64,000 nucleotides of DNA from Gimesia sp. GTDB taxonomy: Bacteria; Planctomycetota; Planctomycetia; Planctomycetales; Planctomycetaceae. Below, one piece after another: positions 47,157 to 55,900 of the stretch. Each line of letters starts with the position of its first letter. Positions within the stretch are counted from its first letter, which is position 1. The stretch is taken from contig PAJV01000058.1 in the NCBI GenBank assembly GCA_002706765.1, positions 1 to 64,000 on the forward strand, given 5' to 3'. A program made the position numbers and the translations under genes. Under the pieces are notes generated by a model. That model had not been told where the DNA came from, did not search any database, and saw only the letters and a program-made list of their open reading frames with translations.

Positions 47157-47720
47157 ATGAATATTGAGTCCATCTCGACTACACTGATCCAAAGAGCCTC
47201 CCAGGGCGATCGTGCAGCCTCGAACAGGCTGATGGAACTCTCCGCCTGGCTGTTGCATCGCATGACGAACCGAATTGTGTACAACAAAGAGGATGTGGAA
47301 GATGTCGTCCAGGAGGCATTAGCTGCTGTTTTTAAAATCATTTCGAATTCAGAGCTGCGTCTGAAACATGGACGTCACAGCTATATCAAACTCCTCAAAA
47401 CGTGCCTGCGAAATATTGCAGCCAATCATATCCGCAAAAAACAGATCCATTCTCCCGGTGGCACAGACAACCTGATTCATATTCATAATCTGATAGATGA
47501 AAACATCGAAACAGTGGAAGAAAAAAGAGATATCGCTGAGGGAGTCATTGAATTCGCCGGATTAACCGATCAGGAAAAACAGGTTTTGAGACTGATTTTT
47601 CTATCCGGAAAATCGACTCGGGAAATCTCAGCAGAATTAGATAAAACAGCCGCGAATATTCGTCAAATCCAATCGCGCGCGCTCCGAAAAATCAGAGATT
47701 TACTCGGCGAAGATCTGTAA
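47157..47720 (+). CDS. ECF-type RNA polymerase sigma factor
   Basis: A 187-residue sigma factor. Region 2: LIQRASQGDRAASNRLMELS, then IVYNKEDVEDVVQEALAAVFKI near residue 40-60. Region 4: EFAGLTDQEKQVLRLIFLSGKSTREISAELDKTAANIRQIQSRALRKIRDLL near 138-185. It differs from the factor at 6585 and resembles the planctomycete class paired with Ser/Thr kinases, and indeed a kinase gene begins 200 bp downstream on the same strand. Such kinases are thought to control these factors in place of classical anti-sigma proteins. Confidence 0.9.
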   Translation: MNIESISTTLIQRASQGDRAASNRLMELSAWLLHRMTNRIVYNKEDVEDVVQEALAAVFKIISNSELRLKHGRHSYIKLLKTCLRNIAANHIRKKQIHSPGGTDNLIHIHNLIDENIETVEEKRDIAEGVIEFAGLTDQEKQVLRLIFLSGKSTREISAELDKTAANIRQIQSRALRKIRDLLGEDL

Positions 47721-47921
47721 AGTTATTGATTTCCAGCAATTAACTGTCACAAATCCACTCGGAAACAACACTTTTACTTTTAGACTGCGTCTCGTTCGAC
47801 CGTAGCGTCTTCAGGGGCATTTAACCCGATTCAAATCGCTTGAAAGACACTGCCTTAATAGTGATGCTATCTGGAACGCGTTTGTGAACTTCAGCTTATA
47901 CTATTTTGTGGATGCGTATTT

Positions 47922-50900
47922 GTGGTTGACTCTCCCCCCTCAATTTGCCCGAATCTGAAGGAGATTGCAGATTACAGCCTGGGAAAACTCGACTCTACCC
48001 AGATTGAATCACTCTCAGAGCATTTCGGTACCTGTGAGGAATGTCGAGATAAACTGGAAAAACTGGACGACGAACCGGATGAACTGATCAATCAGCTCAG
48101 GGTACCGCCGATTTCAATCGGGCAGATCTCCCTCGAATACGAAATCGGTGCGGGAGGTATGGGCCGTGTTTTTAAAGGCTACGATACGCGCCTGATCCGA
48201 CCGGTTGCCGTAAAACTCATCAACACGGAACGGCAAAAAGACTGGAAGGATCTCGCAGAGCGATTTGAGCGTGAAGTGCAAATGCTGGCCCGCGTTGAAT
48301 CTCCTTACGTGGTAAAGGCCCTGTTTGCAGGAGAAGAAAACGGCTTTACCTATTTTGTGCAGGAATACGTAGATGGCCAGAATCTGAAACAGAGGCTGGA
48401 ACAAGTCGGCTCTTCCCTTCCCCCGCGCACTTGTGCCAGCATTATCTATCAGGTTGCCTCGGGGCTGACTGCGGTTCACCAGCTGGGCATCGTACACCGC
48501 GATATCCATCCGGGTAATATTCTGATCAATACAAAAGGTTATGTTCAGATTGCAGATTTTGGTCTGGCGTTTCAACCGGAAGGCTCCGGGAATGGCAAGG
48601 AACTGACCTCGTTCCGACAGGGGTTCGGTCAGCTCAGTTATGTTTCCCCGGAACAATGGAATTCAGCCCGCAACGCAACGGCCAAATCCGACATCTACTC
48701 TCTGGGATGTGTCTGGTATTTTCTGCTCACAGGACACCCTCTGAACCGAGACCTGAAAACGCTGGAGATCATCAATCCAGCCAGTCAGTTCCAGTCAATC
48801 AACCGGGTCGATCGCAAACTGCTGAAATCCATGCTGGAATGGGATCCGCAACTCAGACCGGCCGCCGAGGAAGTGACTGCTGCGTTACAGAACCGCCCGG
48901 GAACCGCCGATTCACTGGAGTACATACTTAAAAACCAGCCCGTCCAGCGCTCGCCGGGATGGAAAAGATATACGGTTATGGCGTCCCTCGGCCTGCTGGG
49001 GCTGTATGTGTACGCTCTGCTGCTGGCATTCCCGGCTGCAGAAAATAACTCTTCCGAACAGACCAGCCCGGTGGTACCACCAGCACCTGCCGTGATACCC
49101 GAAAAACAGGAACAGCATGTCCTGCGGTTTGATGGCGTCGATGACTTTGTAGAAACACCTTTTATCTATGACAGTGGAGAACCGATTACCTTCGAAGCCT
49201 GGCTCACACCGGACTGTGAAGAACGCCCCCGAAACATGGAAATCATTTCCAATGCGGAGACTGCAGGATTCCTGATGCGCCTTAAAGATGGCACGATGCC
49301 GGAGTTCATGTTTCATGATGGCATCTATTACGCAAATCACACTAATTCGCAGCAGATCGGCTGTGGCAAGAAAGTACATCTTGCTGCCGTCTTTGACGGG
49401 ATCAGTATCGGCATGTATGTGAATGGCAAAAAACAGGGGCTCAATTACCCGGTAAGACGCCGACATCGACATTCTCCCATTCCCGTTCACCTCTGCGCCA
49501 ATCCCGATCCGGCTCTGATTGGACGTCCCGTCGCCGAAAAAAAATCCTGCTTTGCCGGACTGCTGCATCAATGTCGTTTTTCCAGAGGAGCAATTTACCT
49601 GGAAGATTTCGCTCCAGAAAAAGAGCTGACTTCGCATGACTCGACACTGCTGCTGTACCACTTCAATTCCGATACGGGAAAGGTAATTCCTGACCTCAGC
49701 GGAAACGGTCGAGATGGAAAGATCGAAGGCGCCATCTGGGAAGAATTTGATCCCGGCAAAACGCCCGAGATAAATAAGGAGTTCAAATGGCCCGTCGAAA
49801 TGCCGGACCCCGTGCTGGTCAACGATACCCCCGAGCGCATCCGGGAGGTGCAACAGGCCTGGGCTGACTTTCTCAAACTGCCTCCACAGATGGAAGTCCC
49901 CCTCGGAGCTGGCGTCAATATTGACCTGGAGCTGATTCCCCCCGGTGAATTCATGATGGGAACACTGGATGAAACGCTGAAAAATACGAAAGCATCCACA
50001 ACACAACAGAAAATCAAATACCAGGTATTGACGGCCGACCTGCCCTACCGCCTGGCACGTATTACTCAACCTTTTTATATGAGCCGTACGGAAATTTCGC
50101 GGAAACAATTTCGACAATTCGTCGCACAGTCTCAGTACCGGACCGATGCCGAACGAGATGGGCGTGGAGGGACTGACTTCACGACATCGAAACGGGATCC
50201 GCAGATCACCTGGGCCAGTGATCTGGGGGGCACGCTCAACGATGATCATCCCGTTTCCAACCTGACCTGGTATGACGCCCGCAACTTTTGTGGCTGGTTG
50301 ACCCGCAAACAGGCCCGGCTTTCGTTCGACCTGCCTGCCGAGTCGCAGTGGGAATACGCGTGTCGCGCCGGAACAACCACACCGTGGTTTGCCCCCGGAG
50401 AACAGCAACTGTCCCGCTACGGCAGATTTGGTACGACTCATACTCACCCCTGTGGTCAACTTCAGGCAAATGCATTTGGACTGTACGACATGCATGGGAA
50501 TGTCACAGAATGGTGCCGCGATTATTTTTCGAACGAAGAGAGTTTCTCCAATCCGGTGAATAATCCTTCCGGCCCGCATACGGGAACCCACAGGATGCTG
50601 CGTGGTGGATCTGCTATCCAGGACTCTGTCTCTTGTCGTTCAGGTTATCGTGAGGGCCGCCTGCCGGTGATGCGGGATGCCACGACAGGCTTCCGCGTTT
50701 GTGCCACACCCAATCCGGCAAACAAAGACCTGGACCATCTCGCAGGCTTTTCACTGCACTTCAATGGAGTCGACGATACCGTGGAAGCCGTTTACGATTA
50801 TCGCAGGCCCTCCGATCCCCTGACAATTGAATGCTGGGCAGACATCTCTGAGGAGAGCATGAACGACCAGTTTTCATCCACGGTCATTTACGATCTGCAT

Positions 50901-52034
50901 TCTCATCTGCGGGCCACTTACTGCGTTCTCAGAAATCAGCGCGTTCACGTTTATTACTACGAAGGAACATGGACCTGGCATGCCTTCTCCGCCGAAATCA
51001 CTCCCGGCAAGCATCATATTGCGGGTGTTTACGACGGAACGACTCTGAATGTGTTTGTGGACGGGCAGGCACCGGAAAAAATAACAAAGCACAGATCGCC
51101 GCGTGAAGCACGCTACTTACGATCGCTCTTTCGAATCGGCACCGGCTCCATCATCGAAGACGGGCAGCATCGGGGATTTCAGGGTAATATTTCGCAGTTG
51201 CGCATCAGCGAAGAAGTGATGTACGATGCTGCCTTTCAGCCAGCGTCTCTGTTGACGCAGCATGAATCAACGGTCGCTTTATACCGCTTTGAACAGGGAA
51301 GCGGAGACCTGTTGCACGATCTCAGCGGCATGCATAATCATGGCAGAATCCTCGGCGCCGCCTGGTCAAGCAGTCTAAAGACGGACCCACAACTCACCAG
51401 TCGGGGAATCCACTTTACTGGCGATGACTGGCTCGAAACAAAGCTGCCGGATAATTCTGAGGGAACATTCACGATTGAAGCCTGGGTCTCACCCGCTACC
51501 GATAAAAAACTGACGCATCAGACCCTTTTTCAGTGGGGCTCACTCAGTTTGAAATATCATGTTAACCAGGGAGAGTACTGGACATGGTCTCTGCTGAATC
51601 CGCGATCCCAGGAAATTCCTATTTCATCGGTTTCCAGCAGAAATGCAGCCACCGATCGCCCCATTCACATTGCCTGCCAGTGGAATAATTCGAGATGGAA
51701 ACTGTTCCTGAACGGACTGCCCTGTGAGACACGTAGAATGAGTAATATGGATTTTGTACGCGCCAGAGAAATCGTCAAGGATTGCCTGCAGGAACCACTC
51801 TGGATTGGCGGTGCGCCTGCAGCTGTAAAAAACTCTGCTCACGGATTTGAAGGACACCTGCATGCACTTCGGATTTCAAACAGCGAACGCTTTCACACAC
51901 CATTTACGCCTCCAGCAGATTTCGCAGTCGATGACCAGACACTTCTCCTCTATCACTTTGATGAGCAGACGGGAGACTCAGTACAAGACTCATCAGGCAA
52001 TCAGCTACATGGCACACTGCATCGTGAAAAATAA
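47922..52034 (+). CDS. Membrane Ser/Thr protein kinase fused to three LamG domains and an FGE-sulfatase domain
   Basis: A 1370-residue protein from a GTG start; no ATG in frame nearby fits. The N-terminus (about 30-45) has CEECRD in a zinc-finger anti-sigma-like segment (HFGTCEEC). The Hanks-type kinase domain covers about 72-330: glycine loop GAGGMGRVF, AVKLI with Lys98, catalytic HRDIHPGN (His in place of the usual Lys of HRDxKPxN) and IADFGLA. One membrane helix is at about 348-370 (VMASLGLLGLYVYALLLAF). Outside are LamG1 (about 398-590, VLRFDGVDDFVETP), an FGE-sulfatase/SUMF1-like domain (about 666-925, LIPPGEFMMGT, FRQGF-type C-terminus GFRVCATP), LamG2 (about 943-1140) and LamG3 (about 1159-1370). 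I infer an extracellular sugar or polymer sensor that signals through the kinase to the ECF factor at 47157. Confidence 0.93.
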   Translation: MVDSPPSICPNLKEIADYSLGKLDSTQIESLSEHFGTCEECRDKLEKLDDEPDELINQLRVPPISIGQISLEYEIGAGGMGRVFKGYDTRLIRPVAVKLINTERQKDWKDLAERFEREVQMLARVESPYVVKALFAGEENGFTYFVQEYVDGQNLKQRLEQVGSSLPPRTCASIIYQVASGLTAVHQLGIVHRDIHPGNILINTKGYVQIADFGLAFQPEGSGNGKELTSFRQGFGQLSYVSPEQWNSARNATAKSDIYSLGCVWYFLLTGHPLNRDLKTLEIINPASQFQSINRVDRKLLKSMLEWDPQLRPAAEEVTAALQNRPGTADSLEYILKNQPVQRSPGWKRYTVMASLGLLGLYVYALLLAFPAAENNSSEQTSPVVPPAPAVIPEKQEQHVLRFDGVDDFVETPFIYDSGEPITFEAWLTPDCEERPRNMEIISNAETAGFLMRLKDGTMPEFMFHDGIYYANHTNSQQIGCGKKVHLAAVFDGISIGMYVNGKKQGLNYPVRRRHRHSPIPVHLCANPDPALIGRPVAEKKSCFAGLLHQCRFSRGAIYLEDFAPEKELTSHDSTLLLYHFNSDTGKVIPDLSGNGRDGKIEGAIWEEFDPGKTPEINKEFKWPVEMPDPVLVNDTPERIREVQQAWADFLKLPPQMEVPLGAGVNIDLELIPPGEFMMGTLDETLKNTKASTTQQKIKYQVLTADLPYRLARITQPFYMSRTEISRKQFRQFVAQSQYRTDAERDGRGGTDFTTSKRDPQITWASDLGGTLNDDHPVSNLTWYDARNFCGWLTRKQARLSFDLPAESQWEYACRAGTTTPWFAPGEQQLSRYGRFGTTHTHPCGQLQANAFGLYDMHGNVTEWCRDYFSNEESFSNPVNNPSGPHTGTHRMLRGGSAIQDSVSCRSGYREGRLPVMRDATTGFRVCATPNPANKDLDHLAGFSLHFNGVDDTVEAVYDYRRPSDPLTIECWADISEESMNDQFSSTVIYDLHSHLRATYCVLRNQRVHVYYYEGTWTWHAFSAEITPGKHHIAGVYDGTTLNVFVDGQAPEKITKHRSPREARYLRSLFRIGTGSIIEDGQHRGFQGNISQLRISEEVMYDAAFQPASLLTQHESTVALYRFEQGSGDLLHDLSGMHNHGRILGAAWSSSLKTDPQLTSRGIHFTGDDWLETKLPDNSEGTFTIEAWVSPATDKKLTHQTLFQWGSLSLKYHVNQGEYWTWSLLNPRSQEIPISSVSSRNAATDRPIHIACQWNNSRWKLFLNGLPCETRRMSNMDFVRAREIVKDCLQEPLWIGGAPAAVKNSAHGFEGHLHALRISNSERFHTPFTPPADFAVDDQTLLLYHFDEQTGDSVQDSSGNQLHGTLHREK

Positions 52035-52287
52035 CGCGTTCCCCACTCACACGTCTGCTGCCAATGGAAGAAACAATCAGCCAGCCTGAAGTTGCAAGAG
52101 GAGAGCGAATCACATTGAACCAGAGACTCACTCAATCGATTAGACCCATTTCACAAGTTGCGATGAGCATCCTCTCAAGAACAACACTGATACGGAAAAC
52201 CAATAGAGTGAAACGAGCTTCGTGGCTCACCTGATTTCATTCACCTTGAGTTGTTTTCAGACATTGCTGCTTTTTCGCATTCAGGAT

Positions 52288-52668
52288 ATGTCAATGATAG
52301 ACAAGTTTGATATTTTCAAAGTCGAAGTTTACCCGCCCCATTTCATTCTCATTCCCCAGGGGTCGACGCTTCAATATCTCTACAGCAACGTTCAGGTCGA
52401 ATCGAACAAGGTATTAAATCTGTTCAAATCACCGGAATACAAGAATGTCATTATCGATCTCTCCCGAGTCGAGTATCTGGATTCGATCATAATCACCTCT
52501 ATCATTCGCCTGGTGCAGTCTGCAAATCAAAGTGGGGGTCATGCCGTCTTTTGTAATGCCTGTGAAAATATGCAGCAGATTCTCAAATGCATCAAAGTGG
52601 GAACCTATTGGCCTCTATTTGACACACGGGAGGATGCCCTGGCTGCGATCTCACCTGATTCCGCTTGA
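52288..52668 (+). CDS. STAS-domain anti-anti-sigma-like protein
   Basis: A protein of 126 residues (ATG 52288; ATG 52294 has a better-spaced AGGA and is equally possible). It is a single STAS domain: ILIPQGSTLQYLYSNVQVE, YKNVIIDLSRVEYLDSIIITSIIRLVQSANQSGGHAVFCNACENMQQILKCIKV. In classical STAS anti-anti-sigma proteins the D-x-S at the end of the second strand holds the phosphorylated Ser. Here the corresponding motif is YLDSIII, with Ser present. Partner-switching kinases are absent in the window, but the nearby Ser/Thr kinase might modify it. Standalone, cytoplasmic. Confidence 0.85.
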   Translation: MSMIDKFDIFKVEVYPPHFILIPQGSTLQYLYSNVQVESNKVLNLFKSPEYKNVIIDLSRVEYLDSIIITSIIRLVQSANQSGGHAVFCNACENMQQILKCIKVGTYWPLFDTREDALAAISPDSA

Positions 52669-52856
52669 CATTCACTCCAATCAATAACCAGTGCTGGTCA
52701 TTCCCCGCGAAGCACGGCCCGCTTGTTCGCAGTTACAGAATAGAGGAATGCGGAAACATTCTTTCGAAGTCACATTTCGGCCAGGCGTTTCAAAAGGCGA
52801 GCAGTTCTGTTTCCGCCTTGATGGAAGCGAAGAAGCCATCGGTGTCGGCATTCCAG

Positions 52857-52883
52857 CCCGGCCCGAATCAACTTCGGGCCGGG
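52857..52883 (-). terminator. GC-rich hairpin downstream of the giant protein gene
   Basis: CCCGGCCCGAA (52857-52867) and TTCGGGCCGGG (52873-52883) form a perfect 11-bp stem with a 5-nt loop. It lies 37 bp beyond the stop of the minus-strand gene at 52920. The absence of a T run makes it an atypical terminator or a transcript-stabilising hairpin. The rest of 52669-52919 holds no gene. Confidence 0.5.
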
Positions 52884-52919
52884 TGCACAATCGGGCTGCT
52901 CATCAAAGATGAACCCTGT

Positions 52920-55900
52920 TTAATGATGATGGTGAAACGCAGCAGCCTTTGCATTGCCGCCTGTAAGCACGTATGCGAGCAGATCCAGAATCTGCTCTTT
53001 GTCCAGGGTATTCAGCAGGTCCGCCGGCATAATGGAAATCGGCGAGAAGCGTTGAAACTCGACAGCACTCTTGAGCACTTTCTGCTCCTTGACCTGGGGA
53101 GGCCCCGTGACGATTGTGAGTGAAGTTTCATCTTCAGAGACGATGTTCCCGTTCAGGCTCCGCCCGTCTTCCAGGACGAGCAGCACCGTGCGGAACTTGT
53201 CCTCAATCTTGCGGGAAGGCTCAAGTATTTCTGCCAGGATCGCCTTGGCATCGTGCTTATGCTTTTTCACCACTTCATCAAGATTGGGTCCAATGGAAAG
53301 ATTCTTGCCGAGGGTGACGCTGCTGTCATCCATTTTGTGGCACTGGGCACAGGCCAGCTTCGTGAAGAGTTCCTGCCCCCGCGTGAAATTCCGATGCTGT
53401 TCCACCCGTTTCAAGTCTGGTTCCAGATCGGCCAGTTTCCATTTTGTAATCTTGATTTCCTGTTCCGGGTTCTTCGCGAGAAACGTTTTCAGATCGTTGG
53501 TCACGTACATCGTACCCCGCATCAACATGTGGTGACCGGGAAAAGAGCAGATGTAAGGATACGCGCCTTCTTTCGTTGGAGCGACGAACTCGATCACTTC
53601 TTCCTGGCCATGGTCAACCAGTTTGCTGGCCCAGAGAATTTCTTTGCTCTCGGGAACAAAGCCGACCGAAAATCCGCTGGCGCCCAGGGCAATTGCTGCC
53701 AGTCCCACTTCATCGGCTTTGCCGGGATTGACCAGCATGATGTTGTGAGGCATATAATCAGGGTTGGCGAAAGTCAGTTTCACCTTCTTTCCCGGCTTCA
53801 CGGTAAGTTTCGTAACGTCATATCGCATGCGTTCACGAACCGTCCCGATGCGAATCGTGGTCAGTTCCGATGTGTCGCTGAGAATACCGGACTTTTGTGT
53901 CGCCGCTTCCTCTGTTTCCGCGATCACACCACCACGCATGGTTCCTTCGACATTGAACCACAAATGCTTCACCGTATTCGCGGCAATCCGGGCATGAGGT
54001 TCGGGAGACTTCAACAGCACTCCCAGTAATTCCAGGTTACGATCGTTGTGTTGCTGATGTACCCAGAGTGCTTCGAGCAGGTGATGCGCGTCTTCTTTTT
54101 TGTTCGGATCAAACTGTTTGACCCACTCCTGCGTGGCCGCAATCACTGAGGCAGAATCGCGTTCACTCAGTTCAACGCGGGTACGGTGGCGAATGCCGTC
54201 AATGGGCGATTTCAGATTGTCGAGCAAGGCGGCAATCGGCTGGCCATCAATGGCAACCGGTTCCTGCAGAGGACGTCCCTTGGCGGTCATTCTGTAAATG
54301 CGGCCATGCTGATGATCGCGATTCGGGTCTCGCACATTGTGCTGCATGTGACCGATGATGACATTGTGCCAGTCGCAGAAATACAGCGATCCATCGGGGG
54401 CAAATATCGCATCAGCGGGGCGGAAATTCTTGTCCCCGCTCATCATCAGACCTTTGGATTTATCTTCTGTTTTGGTGCCGTCGGGATTGAGTCGCATGAC
54501 GGTAAGATCATCACCGGCAGGCTCGCCCCACACGGTCCCCTCTTCGGCGTTCCGCGCCAGGTCGTAGTGTTTAATGCCCAGGAAACCGATCACGTTACAG
54601 ATCAGGAAGTCGCCCTGCATTGATTCGGGGAAGTGAGCACTGCTGACTATTTCGCTGGCCGTGACGGGACGAACCTCTTTCTTGAGCAGTTCGTGCATTG
54701 TGAACCCGGCTTTATCCGGACGAACCTGATAGGCCCGGCCGCCGGTACCATCGGTCGCGTAGTGATAACCCCAGTAGTCAAATGCGATGCCGTGCGGGTT
54801 AGGAGAATTGACCGCATGCATCGAAATGGTAAACCGCCGCGGATCGAAGCGATACATGGCCGATTCAGCAGCCTGCAGAGAGGGTCCCCAGGGGTGTTCG
54901 TGGTTATGCACCATGAATACGCCACTCTGCCAGTAAATGGCACCATCGGGCCCGTAGATCAGATTGTTCGCCGCGTGATGAGTATCAGAAGAATCGAGCC
55001 CCTGCAGCATCACGGTACGGACATCGGCTACATCGTCGCCGTCAGTATCTTTGAGGAATACAATTTCCGGCGCGGAGGCAACAAGGACACCTCCATTCCA
55101 GAACTCGAATCCCAGAGGATTCTGAATCCGGGCAAACTCGGTTACGCGGTCCGCTTTGCCGTCGTTGTTATCATCGTGTAATATCAGCAACGCATCGTTC
55201 ATCTCTTTCAGTGGTTCCCACTTGGGATAAGTCGGCCAGACAGCGGCCCACAGGCGGCCTTTGGTATCGAACTGCATCTGCACCGGATTCACCAGTTCGG
55301 GAAACTGTTTTTCATCGGCGAACAGGCTGACTTCAAACCCGTCAGCGACGGCCATATGCTCAATGCCTTCCGCGCCGCTGATGTAGTTCAGGTTCCCCTC
55401 TTTCACCGCGCTGGAACTCTTGCTCCCGCCACCGACGTTCGAGATGACCTTAACCGGTGCCGGCACGTTACTGTCATCGACTTTGAAGTCCTCGCCCCGG
55501 GCCACCGCCCAGATCCGGGCATCCCGATTGTTTGTCATCACATCCAGCATCGACAGTTCATGCTGCAGAACAACCGCGTTGGTCTGATCGTTCGTGAATG
55601 CGAGAATGGAACGGCCACCCCACACATCATTGCCGTCACGGGCGCGATAGCGGTTATTCCACTTATAATTCTTATCCAGTACAGCAGACCGCAGGGGCTC
55701 GAGCGTTTGTGATGCGCTGACCTGATGACCGGCCAATGCTGAGGAAATAATTTCAGCCAGCTGTTTGTTACCTTCTTCGGTCAGATGAACGCCGTTGATG
55801 GTCAGAGGTGTGCTTGATTCCTTGAACATCTGCAGGGAAGGATGGAACAGGTCCACATACGCGACTCCCGCTTCCCGGGCTGCCGCTGCTGTTGCCTTGG

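Noticed and set aside
48114-50591. Long minus-strand open frames (180 and 559 codons) opposite the kinase gene
   Set aside because: Antisense shadows of a clear multidomain protein, with translations that are low-complexity or Cys/Arg-skewed and without domains.
52665-53123. Plus-strand 152-codon frame after the STAS gene
   Set aside because: It overlaps the end of the giant protein gene in antisense and has no coding signature.
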